Below are positions 34,277 to 43,196 of a stretch of DNA of 64,000 nucleotides, piece after piece. Numbering within the stretch: position 1 is the stretch's first letter; every line of letters begins with the position of its first letter. The stretch lies in assembly GCA_944390115.1 (NCBI GenBank), contig CALXOW010000007.1, positions 1-64,000 on the forward strand, written 5' to 3'. Source of the DNA: an uncultured Anaerobiospirillum sp. (lineage in GTDB: Bacteria; Pseudomonadota; Gammaproteobacteria; Enterobacterales; Succinivibrionaceae). A program made the position numbers and the translations under genes. The notes below the pieces were generated by a model. It worked only from the letters and a program-made list of their open reading frames with translations, ran no database searches and was not told where the DNA came from.

Positions 34277-35362
34277 TTAGCTGTTAGCCTGGGCAAAGTC
34301 CTGGAGGAAGGCGACTAAGTCGCGGACGCCTTCGATTGGCATGGCGTTGTAGATGCTAGCGCGCATACCGCCTAAGACCTTGTGGCCCTTGAGGCCAATT
34401 AAGTTGCGGGCCTTGGCCTCAGCTAAGAACTTGGCGTTGAGGTCTTCGTTTTGTAAGTTGAAGACGCAGTTGACGCGCGAGCGATCGCCCTTGGCGACCT
34501 GGCAACGATAGAATGGGCTCTGGTCTAAGAAGTTGTAGAGCAGCTCACTCTTCTCGATGTTGCGGCGCTCAAGCTCCTCGGTGCCGCCTAACTCCTTGAT
34601 CCACTTGAAGGCTAAACCGGCCATATACCAAGCAAAGGTGTTAGGGGTGTTGTACATGCTCTCGTACTTGTCGAGGATGGCCCAATCAAAGATCGAAGGG
34701 CAGTACTTGCGGGCCTTGCCAATTAAGTCCTTGCGTACGATAGTGACGGTGAGACCTGCTGGAGCCACGTTCTTTTGGGCACCGAACATAATCGCACCAA
34801 ACTTGGTGACATCAACTGGACGGGTTAAGATGTCCGAGCTCATGTCGGCAATTAACGGCACATCACCGGTCTCAGGCAGCTTAAAGAGCTCGATACCGTT
34901 GACAGTCTCATTGAGGCACAGGTAAGCGTAGCTGGCGCCTGGCGTTACCTGCATCTTGCTGTAGTCAACCACGTACTGGCCGTTGTCATCCTTGACCACG
35001 CACTCATGTAAGCGTGCGTCGCCAAAGCGCTCGGCGCACTCCTTGTAGGCGCAGCGCGACCAGTGGCCAGTGACAAAGTAATCAGCAAAGCCATCTTCTG
35101 GCAGCAGGTTTAACGGAATGGCCGCAAACTGACCACGGCCACCGCCCTGCTCGAACAAGACCGCGTAATTGTCCGGGATGTTCATCAGCTCACGTAACAG
35201 AGCTTCTGCCTCTTGGGCCACAGCCATAAATTCAGGCCAGCGGTGAGACATCTCGACCACACCCATGCCTAAACCATGGAAATCGCAAAATTCTTGCTGG
35301 GCCTGGGCCATAACCTCAGGCGGAATCATGCTCGGACCGGCGCTAAAATTCCAAACGCTCAT
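34277..35362 (-). CDS. serC: phosphoserine aminotransferase
   Basis: 361 aa, the normal length. WNFSAGPSMIPPEVM at the N-terminus, EMSHRWPEF, LFEQGGGRGQFAAIPLNL, FGAQKNVAPAGLT (PLP Lys) and SIYNAMPIEGV near the end are family hallmarks. It converts 3-phosphohydroxypyruvate to phosphoserine and also serves pyridoxal phosphate synthesis. It lies just downstream of gyrA, an order common in gammaproteobacteria. GAGGTAGGTAGCG precedes ATG. Confidence 0.96.
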   Translation of the reverse strand: MSVWNFSAGPSMIPPEVMAQAQQEFCDFHGLGMGVVEMSHRWPEFMAVAQEAEALLRELMNIPDNYAVLFEQGGGRGQFAAIPLNLLPEDGFADYFVTGHWSRCAYKECAERFGDARLHECVVKDDNGQYVVDYSKMQVTPGASYAYLCLNETVNGIELFKLPETGDVPLIADMSSDILTRPVDVTKFGAIMFGAQKNVAPAGLTVTIVRKDLIGKARKYCPSIFDWAILDKYESMYNTPNTFAWYMAGLAFKWIKELGGTEELERRNIEKSELLYNFLDQSPFYRCQVAKGDRSRVNCVFNLQNEDLNAKFLAEAKARNLIGLKGHKVLGGMRASIYNAMPIEGVRDLVAFLQDFAQANS

Positions 35363-35424
35363 CGCTACCTACCTCAAAAATAACGTGATAGAGCTCACAT
35401 CATATCCCAGAGCTCACATAAGCG

Positions 35425-35456
35425 CAAAAAGGCTGCACCCGTGGGGCACAGCCTTT
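35425..35456 (-). terminator. terminator after gyrA
   Basis: On the minus strand AAAGGCTG pairs with CAGCCTTT around an inner CCC/GGG stem, followed by TTTTT. It lies between the gyrA stop (35513) and the serC start (35362). Confidence 0.75.
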
Positions 35457-35512
35457 AAGATAACTCCTATTTTGCCCCAAAATGGGGCTTAACTAACCGT
35501 TAGGGCTCAGCG

Positions 35513-38500
35513 TTAGAGCTCGTCGTCAGCCTCGGCCTTTTGGTGCTCCTCAGGCTCGAAGTCGAGGTCAGAGGCACCAGCTGGAGCTTCTTCGGCTCCG
35601 TCGATGGTGTCACCGGCGATGGCTACGCTCTCAGCGCTGATGGTCTCGGCACTGCTCGTTATGCCCTGCTCTTGGCGGCGCTTTTCCTCGGCACGGGCCT
35701 CGGCGGTCTCATTTAAGGCTACCACCACCTCTGGGGCGATATCCTGGAGACCTACGATGTCCTCGCCTTCAGATAAGCGCTTGATGCGGATGACACCAGC
35801 GGTGCGGCCACGTACCGTGATGTCGCCAACTCGCGAACGCAAGACGCTGCCGGTGTTGGAGAAGACTAAGTAATCGGAGTCCTCGTGCACCAAGATCACG
35901 CCCACGACTTCCTTGCTCTTGGCCGCACGTGAGGTGCACATAATGCCCTGCGAGCCACGGCGCAGCTTGCCGGTCAAGGAAATGATGCGGCCGCGCTTGC
36001 CCATACCATCCTTGGTGATCATGATGTAGTTGAGCTTCTCATTCTCCAGCTGCTCGGCTGGGACTACGATCATGCCTGCTAAGGTGGCGCCTGGCTGCAG
36101 CTTCATGCCGCGCATAGTACCGGCGGCACGGCCCTTAGCACGGATACCTTCACCGCTCTTGCGTGCGACTAAGTAGCGTTGCAGGGCGCTGAGCTCACGC
36201 TTAATGCGCTCGGCATCGCTCAGCTCCTCATCATCGTCGTCGTTGTCGCTTTCTGGCTCTTCTGGTTCCTCAGGAACGCTCTCAGCGATAGTTGGCTTAA
36301 CATCGGAGGCCTCGTCCTCCTCGCCGCCGTCTTGAGCCTTGTTGTACTCGCTAAAGCGCAGCGCCCGACCGTTGGAGGAGAAGAGAATAACGTCATCCTC
36401 ACCTTGCGAAATCGCGACCTGGACTAACTCATCGCCGTCCTCTAAGTTGATCGACTTGATGCCCGAGCCATTGGCGCGTGCGATGTGGTTCTTGAACTGG
36501 CTGAGCTTAGAGCGCTTAATTCCGCCCTTAATCGTGGCAAAGATGATATAGCGCGACTCTAAGTCTAAGTCCTCGGCCAGCGGCAGAATGCAGCGCACAG
36601 CCTCGCCCTCAGAGAGCTCAAAGAGGTTCTGCACTGGGCGCCCGCGCCAAGTACGATTGGTCGAGGTCGGCAGCTCGTAGACCTTGGTAACAAAGCAGCG
36701 GCCCAGATTGGTAAAGCACATGATAGTGTCATGGCTGTTACATACCGTCGAGGTGAGGATGTAATCCTCATCGCGCAGCTTAGCGGCAGCATTGCCCTTG
36801 GTACCGCGATTCATCGCCTCATAGACCGAGAGATCTTGGTACTTGATATAGCCTTGGTGCGACAGGGTGATGAGCACGGCCTGACGCGAGATCAAATCGG
36901 CCTTGGAGATATAGCCATCGACCTGGACAAAGGACGAGCGGCGTGGATCCTTGAAGGTATCCTTGGCCTCGATCAGCTCCTCGCGGATTACTTGGTTCAT
37001 GCGCTCGGTGCTGTTTAAGATCTCAAGGTAATCGTGGATATTGCGCTTTAAGTTCTGGTAGTCCGCCTGAATCTCTTCGGTGGCCAGGTGGGTCAAGCGA
37101 TTTAATTGCAAGGCCAAGATGGCGCGCGCCTGGACATCGGACAGGTGGTACTTGCCATCAACTAAACCACAGCCCGGCTCAATGCCTAAAGGCAAGCAGA
37201 TGTTCACGCCCTGCTCGTCAAATTCCATCAGCGAGGCGACCAAGGTGCCATCCCAGCTCTCAGCCATCAGCTTCTGACGGGCATCGTCGCTGTTCTCAGC
37301 ACTGGTGACGATATCGATAATGTGCTGGATATTGCTCTTAGCGACCAACAGACCCTCGTCTAAGAAGGCCTTGCGGCGATCTTGACGTAACAGATAGACG
37401 GTACGGCGCGTTACCACCTCACGGCGGAACTTCAAGAACTCCTGCAAGATCTCAATTAACGACAGCTGCTTTGGGTGATTGTTCACCAGCGCAATCACGT
37501 TAAAGGAGAAGGAGCTTTGCAGCGAGGTGTGCTGATAGAGGTTATTGAGCACCGCCTCTTCGTAAGCGTCACGCTTTAAGTCAATCGCGATGCGGACCTG
37601 ATTGTCCTTATCGGACAGGTCGTTGACCTCGGCAATACCCTCAATCTTCTTTTCGCGCACTAAGTCGGCGATTTCCTTAACAATGGTGCTCTTATTGACC
37701 ATGTAAGGGATTTCATCGACGTAAATCGTGGTGCGACCCTGCTTATCGGTCTCGCTATGGGTGCGAGCACGAATTAAGCAGCGGCCTCGACCGGTGGCAT
37801 AGGCCTTTTTAATCTCAGGCGAGGAGATAATCAGACCGCCGGTTGGGAAGTCTGGGCCTGGGATATAGGTCATGAGCTCATCTAAGCTCAGGTTCGGGTT
37901 ATCAAGGAGCGCCAGAGTGCCGTCGATCACCTCAGCTAAATTATGTGGCGGGATATTGGTGGCCAGACCAACCGCAATACCAGAAGAGCCGTTGACCAAG
38001 AGGTTAGGGAAGCGCGTTGGCAGTACCTCTGGGATCTGCTCATTGCCATCGTAGTTCGGATAGGTGTTGACCGTCTCCTTATCGATGTCTTGGAGCATCA
38101 TCTCGGCGATCTTGGTCATGCGCACTTCGGTGTAACGCATTGCGGCAGCGCCGTCACCGTCTAAGTTACCGAAGTTACCTTGACCAAAGATTAAAGGCGC
38201 ACGCATCGAGAACCATTGGGCCATACGCACAATGGTGTCATAAACCGCCGCATCACCGTGCGGGTGGAAACGACCGATGACATCACCAACGACACGAGCC
38301 GACTTCTTAGTTGGCACATTGTGCCAAATCTTGAGGTCGTACATATCGTAGAGCACACGGCGGTGAACCGGCTTTAAGCCGTCGCGTACATCAGGCAAGG
38401 CACGATCGACGATCACGCTCATGGCATAATCGATAAAGGACTGCTTTAACTCATCCTCTAACTTAACCTGAGGCACCGTGCTGTTAATGCTCTGGCCTGC

Positions 38501-38695
38501 GTACTGGGCGGCAACTTCAGCAGCTGCTTCAGCGTCAGCCTCAGCATCAGCCTTGGCCTCAGCCGGGTCGACCGCAGCGTCAGCCGCGTCAGCTGGAGCT
38601 GGGTCAGCTGAAGCCGCCTGCTCAGGGGCTACTGCCGCAGCTGCCTGCTCTTCAGACTTGAGCGCCTCGTTTTCTTCGTGGATGTTATCAGCCAT
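35513..38695 (-). CDS. gyrA: DNA gyrase subunit A (extended)
   Basis: 1060 aa versus 875 in E. coli. The breakage-reunion core is clear (DYAMSVIVDRALPDVRDGLKPVHRRV, AMRYTEVRM with the catalytic Tyr, LLVNGSSGIAVGLATNIPPHN). About 75 extra Ala/Asp/Glu-rich residues precede it; an acidic insertion (SDNDDDDEELSDAERIKREL) interrupts the C-terminal beta-pinwheel and an acidic tail ends it. The quinolone region reads HPHGDAAVYD: residue 149, equivalent to E. coli Ser83, is Ala. The GyrA box at residues 628-634 is MNRGTKG instead of QRRGGKG. AAGG precedes ATG. Alignment to GyrA rather than ParC is supported by VYDTIVRMAQ. Confidence 0.95.
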   Translation of the reverse strand: MADNIHEENEALKSEEQAAAAVAPEQAASADPAPADAADAAVDPAEAKADAEADAEAAAEVAAQYAGQSINSTVPQVKLEDELKQSFIDYAMSVIVDRALPDVRDGLKPVHRRVLYDMYDLKIWHNVPTKKSARVVGDVIGRFHPHGDAAVYDTIVRMAQWFSMRAPLIFGQGNFGNLDGDGAAAMRYTEVRMTKIAEMMLQDIDKETVNTYPNYDGNEQIPEVLPTRFPNLLVNGSSGIAVGLATNIPPHNLAEVIDGTLALLDNPNLSLDELMTYIPGPDFPTGGLIISSPEIKKAYATGRGRCLIRARTHSETDKQGRTTIYVDEIPYMVNKSTIVKEIADLVREKKIEGIAEVNDLSDKDNQVRIAIDLKRDAYEEAVLNNLYQHTSLQSSFSFNVIALVNNHPKQLSLIEILQEFLKFRREVVTRRTVYLLRQDRRKAFLDEGLLVAKSNIQHIIDIVTSAENSDDARQKLMAESWDGTLVASLMEFDEQGVNICLPLGIEPGCGLVDGKYHLSDVQARAILALQLNRLTHLATEEIQADYQNLKRNIHDYLEILNSTERMNQVIREELIEAKDTFKDPRRSSFVQVDGYISKADLISRQAVLITLSHQGYIKYQDLSVYEAMNRGTKGNAAAKLRDEDYILTSTVCNSHDTIMCFTNLGRCFVTKVYELPTSTNRTWRGRPVQNLFELSEGEAVRCILPLAEDLDLESRYIIFATIKGGIKRSKLSQFKNHIARANGSGIKSINLEDGDELVQVAISQGEDDVILFSSNGRALRFSEYNKAQDGGEEDEASDVKPTIAESVPEEPEEPESDNDDDDEELSDAERIKRELSALQRYLVARKSGEGIRAKGRAAGTMRGMKLQPGATLAGMIVVPAEQLENEKLNYIMITKDGMGKRGRIISLTGKLRRGSQGIMCTSRAAKSKEVVGVILVHEDSDYLVFSNTGSVLRSRVGDITVRGRTAGVIRIKRLSEGEDIVGLQDIAPEVVVALNETAEARAEEKRRQEQGITSSAETISAESVAIAGDTIDGAEEAPAGASDLDFEPEEHQKAEADDEL

Positions 38696-38742
38696 TAATC
38701 TTTACCTTGTCAATCAACCTGACGCCTATACCCTCTAACAAG

Positions 38743-38787
38743 CATAGGGCCACTACGCCTTTGTCCCTCCAAAAGCGCGGCCCTATG
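38743..38787 (-). ncRNA. hairpin in the gyrA 5' leader
   Basis: Perfect 9-bp arms CATAGGGCC (38743-38751) and GGCCCTATG (38779-38787), 48 bp before the gyrA start. It is part of a structured leader of roughly 330 nt if transcription begins at the promoter near 39030. Confidence 0.45.
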
Positions 38788-38824
38788 TTTGTCGGTGGAG
38801 GTTGGCTCACGACAGCGGCCATTA

Positions 38825-38889
38825 CCTTACCTAAGCACGCGTAAGCTCCAAGCGTGTAGTCAGATTAAGCTTCGTGCGATTAGGTAAGG
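38825..38889 (-). ncRNA. long structured hairpin in the gyrA 5' leader
   Basis: CCTTACCTAA and GCACG (38825-38839) pair with CGTGC and TTAGGTAAGG (38873-38889), with a 2-nt bulge, enclosing an inner AAGCT/AGCTT helix. Its 15 paired bases suggest a regulatory RNA structure or small RNA. No known riboswitch class is recognised. Confidence 0.45.
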
Positions 38890-38936
38890 CCCATGACGGC
38901 CGTAGTAACAGACAACCCTGCGGACACTTAAGAATG

Positions 38937-38955
38937 AAAAAGGCCTTGCGGCCCT
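38937..38955 (-). terminator. short terminator-like hairpin in the gyrA leader
   Basis: On the minus strand AGGGCC GCAA GGCCTT is followed by TTT. It lies about 70 nt after the predicted start site at about 39022 and 240 nt before gyrA, in the place expected for an attenuator or the end of a small RNA. Confidence 0.4.
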
Positions 38956-39028
38956 CCTCTCAAGCTCCGTCAACATAATGGAGCAAACTGTCTCACGTCC
39001 TTGTGTCAAAACGTGCCAACCAACGTAA

Positions 39029-39057
39029 ATTTTAGCACAATCGACCAATTTCCTCAA
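39029..39057 (-). promoter_or_regulatory. promoter upstream of the gyrA leader
   Basis: On the minus strand TTGAGG (39052-39057), a 17-bp spacer and TGCTAAAAT (extended -10, hexamer at 39029-39034). The region 38696-39264 otherwise has no convincing gene; a 71-codon minus-strand frame across it lacks a ribosome site. Confidence 0.6.
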
Positions 39058-39182
39058 TTCTTTGCGCGCTCTCACATTTTAAGAATAAGTTGCCCCAGGT
39101 CACCCAGCACTGGGGTATGCACCCTGCGCAACTGCGCTGGGGTGTGCGCCCGCGCCTTGCGCGCGCTGGTGCGGCGCGCAAA

Positions 39183-39222
39183 CAAAAAAAAAGCGCCGCT
39201 ACCTTGGGAGATAGCGACGCTT
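39183..39222 (-). terminator. terminator of the pst-phoU operon
   Basis: AAGCGTCGCTA pairs with TAGCGGCGCTT on the minus strand, followed by nine T residues; it lies 43 bp beyond the phoU stop. Confidence 0.85.
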
Positions 39223-39264
39223 AATTGGATTGGGATGAGAGCGAAAGCTCTCGGTTAAATGGGA

Positions 39265-39975
39265 TTAGGCGCGCAGTAAGGCCGCATCAGCCTCACCGTT
39301 GTTGGAAACCTCAACGCCTGCGTCAGCAGGATGCTTGTCAGGGTGGGAACCGGTGATGCTGAAGATAGCCCAGTTGGCGACGTTGGTGGCGTGGTCGCCA
39401 ATGCGCTCGATGTACTTGGCGATCATGACCATATCGACAATGGTCGCGGCGTCGTGGCCGTGCTCGACAATGAGCTTAGCCATCAGTTCACGGGCCTCAA
39501 CTAAGTAGTTGTCGACCTGGTCGTCGCGCTTGATCACGCTTTGCGCTAAGGCCATATCGCGGTTGATAAAGGCCTCAACAGCGTCTTGCACCATAGCGCG
39601 CGCAATCTTAGCCATATCTTCGATCAGCTTGAAGTGGACACTCTCGGCGTAATCTAAGTGCATCACAATCTCAGCGATATCGCAGGATTGGTCACCAATA
39701 CGCTCCATGTCGGTGATGAGCTTCAAAGCTGAGCTTACTAAGCGTAAGTCCGAGGCAATTGGTTGCTGGTGCAAAATGATCGAGAGGCAGAGATTCTCGA
39801 TCTCGCGCTCCTTTTGGTCCACGATGTAGTCAGACAGGTAAATACGCTGGGCCAGCTCACTGTCGTGGTCATGCAGCGCATTGATCGCACCGACTAAGGA
39901 GTCATCGCAGAATTGACCTAACTGTGCAATCTGATCGCACAGGCTCTTCAGTTGCAGCTTGTAATGTTCACGCAT
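39265..39975 (-). CDS. phoU: phosphate-signalling complex protein PhoU
   Basis: 236 aa. Two homologous three-helix halves are visible, each with the metal-binding E/DxxxD-type pattern (LITDMERIGDQSCDIAE and IAKYIERIGDHATNVANWAIF). PhoU represses Pho signalling through PstB and PhoR when phosphate is ample. The start at 39975 (MREHYK...) follows GGAAAG; nine extra upstream residues in frame are unlikely. It is the last gene of the pst operon; no phoB/phoR lies nearby. Confidence 0.93.
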   Translation of the reverse strand: MREHYKLQLKSLCDQIAQLGQFCDDSLVGAINALHDHDSELAQRIYLSDYIVDQKEREIENLCLSIILHQQPIASDLRLVSSALKLITDMERIGDQSCDIAEIVMHLDYAESVHFKLIEDMAKIARAMVQDAVEAFINRDMALAQSVIKRDDQVDNYLVEARELMAKLIVEHGHDAATIVDMVMIAKYIERIGDHATNVANWAIFSITGSHPDKHPADAGVEVSNNGEADAALLRA

Positions 39976-40044
39976 CTTGTTACTTTCCAGCGCCCGCCCC
40001 ACATCAAAGCTTGCAGGGACAGGCCTTGTTTGTGATTAGCGCGA

Positions 40045-40809
40045 TTAACCGAAACGACCGGTGATGTACTCTTCGGTACGCTTGTCTTGCGGATTGGAGA
40101 AGAGGGCGTCGGTTGACGCAAACTCAACTAAGTCACCCAGTAAGAAGAAGGCAGTGTCATCGGAGATACGGACCGCCTGCTGCATATTGTGGGTCACCAT
40201 AATAATGGTGTAGTCCTTCTTTAAGTCCGCAACTAAGTCTTCAATCTTGGAGGTCGAGATTGGGTCAAGGGCCGAGGTTGGCTCGTCCATCAAGAGGACC
40301 TTAGGCTGTACCGCTAATGCGCGGGCAATGCATAAACGCTGTTGCTGACCACCGGACAGACCTAAAGCCGAAGTCTTTAAGCGATCCTTGACCTCGTCGA
40401 AGATCGCAGCCTGACATAAGCTGCGCTCGACGATCTCGTCTAACTCCTTGCGGCCACGGATACCGTGGGTACGAGGACCGTAGGCGATATTATCGTAGAT
40501 GCTCATTGGGAATGGGTTAGGCTTTTGGAATACCATGCCCACTTCCTTGCGCAGGGCCGAGACATCTAAGTTCTTATCCAAGATCTCTTGACCTTGATAA
40601 GTGATAGAACCATCGGTGGTAACACCTTCGACCAAGTCGTTCATACGATTTAAGGTCTTGATAAAGGTCGACTTACCGCAGCCGGATGGGCCAATGAAAG
40701 CAGTCACAGCCTTAGGCTTGATCTGCATATTGATGTCCTTTAAGGCGTGGTGCGCACCGTTGGAGTACCACAGATTGAAGTGTTGAACGTTGAAAATTGG
40801 AGTAGTCAT
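40045..40809 (-). CDS. pstB: phosphate ABC transporter ATP-binding protein
   Basis: 254 aa. Walker [32 protein letters not shown], signature [15 protein letters not shown], Walker [17 protein letters not shown] and the ending [10 protein letters not shown] are classic PstB. The start at 40809 ([18 protein letters not shown]) matches family length, but no clear Shine-Dalgarno sequence is seen, so translation may depend on coupling or on the structured 165-nt spacer upstream. Confidence 0.94.
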   Translation of the reverse strand: MTTPIFNVQHFNLWYSNGAHHALKDINMQIKPKAVTAFIGPSGCGKSTFIKTLNRMNDLVEGVTTDGSITYQGQEILDKNLDVSALRKEVGMVFQKPNPFPMSIYDNIAYGPRTHGIRGRKELDEIVERSLCQAAIFDEVKDRLKTSALGLSGGQQQRLCIARALAVQPKVLLMDEPTSALDPISTSKIEDLVADLKKDYTIIMVTHNMQQAVRISDDTAFFLLGDLVEFASTDALFSNPQDKRTEEYITGRFG

Positions 40810-40847
40810 AGCGGCAAGAAACTGGTACAAAGAAAGATTTTTAGGGC

Positions 40848-40872
40848 TTGGCCCGCTCAGAGAGCGAGCCAA
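40848..40872 (-). other. hairpin between pstA and pstB
   Basis: TTGGC and CGCTC arms (with single mismatch) pair with GAGCG and GCCAA around a 3-nt loop, in the 164-bp gap before pstB. No T tract follows, suggesting an RNA-processing or stabilising structure. Confidence 0.5.
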
Positions 40873-40973
40873 TACTTTCTTTTTGTTGTGTTGTAACCGG
40901 ATTAATGAGCCAATGTGATGTGCTAACTAGGGCACTGGGGCGCACTTACTTAGCGCCCAGTTTGTGTGCTTGA

Positions 40974-42035
40974 TTAAGCGCGAGCCTTACCAGCGCGGGC
41001 CTTTAGGCGGGCACCGACGGTGTTGGCTAAGAGGTTGATAATGAGGCTCATGACTAAGAGGATGGCGGCGATTACGAAGGCAACCTCGAACTCGCCCTGC
41101 TCCTTAGCGTAAACGTAGAGGGCTACGGTTAAGGTAGCACCGGAGCTGGCTAAGCCATCGAAGAAACCGTGCATGGTGTGAGCAAAACCAGCGGTGAACA
41201 GTAAGGCAGCCGACTCACCTAACATACGGCCGATTGCTAAGATACAGCCAGTAACGATACCGTCAACGCAGCAAGGTAAAACTACGGTGCGGATGACACG
41301 GAACTTAGCGGCACCTAAACCGAAGGCACCCTCACGATAGCCTGCTGGTACCGTCTTTAAGCTCTCTTGGGTGGTACGGATAATGGTTGGCAGGGTCATG
41401 ATGGTTAAGGTTAAAGCACCAGCAATGAGCGAAGTCTGCAAACCAAAGAACTGGCAGAAGATGAGCATACCGACCAAGCCATAGATAATCGAAGGAATAC
41501 CGGCTAAGGTCTCGATCGCGTACTCGATGGCGCCAACTAAGCGACGCGAGGTGGCGTACTCATTTAAGTAGATGGCAGCGCCAACACCTAATGGCAGCAC
41601 CATCACGACGGCGGCGATAATGATATAGACCGTGTTTAAGATATCAGGCAACACACCGATCGTCTTGCGGATATAGCTTGGCTTGGTGGTCAAGATATCC
41701 CACGAGAAGTGAGGAATCGACGAGAACAGGATGTAGCCGATAAGGAAGAAGACTAAGCTTACGGTCAGGCCCGTGCACAGGTACATTAAGCTGCGCATGA
41801 CCATGCTGTAGCACTTGCGCTGGAAAGCATTGCGCGATGGCTCAAACACGCCATTCTTGCCGACAGCTACGGAGTAAGGGGCAGATGGAGCAGCGGCTGC
41901 TGGAGCTGCTTGCTCGGCGCTCTCAGAGTGGCTGGCCTTCTTATGGGCAATCTTGGAAACATCTAAGGCGCCTAAAGACTTAGGGGCAGCCTTAGGAGTA
42001 GCCTCAGAGGAGGAGATACTAAACGACTCGGACAT
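40974..42035 (-). CDS. pstA: phosphate ABC transporter permease
   Basis: 353 aa, about 55 longer than E. coli PstA. A Ser/Ala/Lys-rich cytoplasmic extension of about 80 residues precedes the first membrane helix (LMYLCTGLTVSLVFFLIGYI). Six hydrophobic segments follow, with the EAA-type loop VPAGYREGAFGLGAAKFRVI. With PstC it forms the inner-membrane channel for inorganic phosphate. Confidence 0.93.
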   Translation of the reverse strand: MSESFSISSSEATPKAAPKSLGALDVSKIAHKKASHSESAEQAAPAAAAPSAPYSVAVGKNGVFEPSRNAFQRKCYSMVMRSLMYLCTGLTVSLVFFLIGYILFSSIPHFSWDILTTKPSYIRKTIGVLPDILNTVYIIIAAVVMVLPLGVGAAIYLNEYATSRRLVGAIEYAIETLAGIPSIIYGLVGMLIFCQFFGLQTSLIAGALTLTIMTLPTIIRTTQESLKTVPAGYREGAFGLGAAKFRVIRTVVLPCCVDGIVTGCILAIGRMLGESAALLFTAGFAHTMHGFFDGLASSGATLTVALYVYAKEQGEFEVAFVIAAILLVMSLIINLLANTVGARLKARAGKARA

Positions 42036-42085
42036 GGTATGCGTTCCTAGAAAATTCGGTAGTTGGCGCTAAGCTTCGATAAGCG

Positions 42086-42140
42086 GCGCTGCTTTAAGCA
42101 GCGCGTGGCTTGATTAAGTGCTAGCTTTGATTTAGCACTT
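42086..42140 (-). other. two hairpins between pstC and pstA
   Basis: GCGCTGCT TTA AGCAGCGC (42086-42104) and AAGTGCTA ... TAGCACTT (42116-42140). Both are perfect and lie within the 112-bp intergenic gap, without T tracts. Confidence 0.6.
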
Positions 42141-42147
42141 GGATTGA

Positions 42148-43023
42148 TTAAGCGCGGCCCTTCTTTAAAACCAGGTTTAAGGTGGCGTTGATCATCATGA
42201 TGAAGACGAACAGGACCAAGGCAATCGAGAAGAGGGCGTCACGTTGCAGACCCGAGGCGTAGGACATCTCGGAGGCGACAGCGGTAGTTAAGAAACGGAC
42301 CGACTCGAACAGACCTGGCATATTAGGAACGTTACCTGCGACCATCATTACCGCCATGGCCTCACCGATAGCACGGCCGACACCTAAAACTACGGCCGAG
42401 GCGATACCACTCTTGGCAGCAACAACGCTCACACGGAACACGGTTTCAATCTTGTTAGCACCTAAGGCTAAGGAGCCTAACTCGTACTCTTCTGGTACAG
42501 CACGCAGCGAGGTGATCGAAACCTTGATGATGGAAGGTAAGATCATGATGGTGAGCACGAAGATCGCAGCTAAGAGCGAAGCACCATCAGGTAAACCGAA
42601 GACACGCTGGACTAACGGTACTAAGACCAGCATACCGATAAAGCCATAGACGACCGATGGAATACCGGCTAATAAATCGATGACCGGCTCAACGACCGCA
42701 CTAACCTTGGCTGGAGCTAACTTGGCCAGGTAAACGGCGCAGAAGAAGCCTAATGGCAGGCCTAACACGATTGCACCGGCGGTACCGTAGAAGGAGGTCA
42801 GAATGAAGGCTAAGATACCGAACTTAGGCTCGGCGGCAGTCGAGGCCCACTCGGCGCCAAATAAGAAATCAACTAAGCCAATTTCGGCGATAGCAGGCAA
42901 GCCTGCGATAATCAGATAGATACTAATTAAAATGACCAGCGCGATATTGATCAGGCCTAAACACAAGAAGAAAAGGCGGGCGCCGGTTTCTAAATCCCAA
43001 TTCGAGGATTTGGTGCGAATCAT
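42148..43023 (-). CDS. pstC: phosphate ABC transporter permease
   Basis: 291 aa with six hydrophobic segments. VEPVIDLLAGIPSVVYGFIGM and the EAA-loop VPEEYELGSLALGANKIETVFRV in part are PstC signatures. GGGAT is just before ATG. It lies second in the operon, 171 bp after pstS, with hairpins in the gap that may reduce expression relative to pstS. Confidence 0.94.
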   Translation of the reverse strand: MIRTKSSNWDLETGARLFFLCLGLINIALVILISIYLIIAGLPAIAEIGLVDFLFGAEWASTAAEPKFGILAFILTSFYGTAGAIVLGLPLGFFCAVYLAKLAPAKVSAVVEPVIDLLAGIPSVVYGFIGMLVLVPLVQRVFGLPDGASLLAAIFVLTIMILPSIIKVSITSLRAVPEEYELGSLALGANKIETVFRVSVVAAKSGIASAVVLGVGRAIGEAMAVMMVAGNVPNMPGLFESVRFLTTAVASEMSYASGLQRDALFSIALVLFVFIMMINATLNLVLKKGRA

Positions 43024-43162
43024 ATCCCAATACCAATCAATGAAAACTTGCCATCCCCAGCAAGTCGGGCCTGGGCCCTTTAAGGAGTATCCTTTCTTAA
43101 AGTTGGGCCTATCCCACAGCCCAACCTTAAGCTTTCGTCGTAAGAACGAGCAGCATTAAGCC

Positions 43163-43196
43163 CTTGAGGCGTTATGCCTTCAAGACGTTACGTCTT
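43163..43196 (-). other. hairpins at the pstS 3' end
   Basis: AAGACG TTA CGTCTT (43182-43196) overlaps the pstS stop codon and is followed by a second stem (TTGAGGC with GCCTTCAA). Such structures often stabilise the abundant binding-protein message. Confidence 0.55.

Noticed and set aside
35604-38738. Several long open frames on the plus strand opposite gyrA
   Set aside because: They are antisense shadows produced by biased codons of gyrA, without ribosome sites or recognisable proteins.
38860-39075. 71-codon minus-strand frame upstream of gyrA
   Set aside because: No ribosome site; it crosses a terminator-like hairpin and a strong promoter, so a leader RNA explains the region better.
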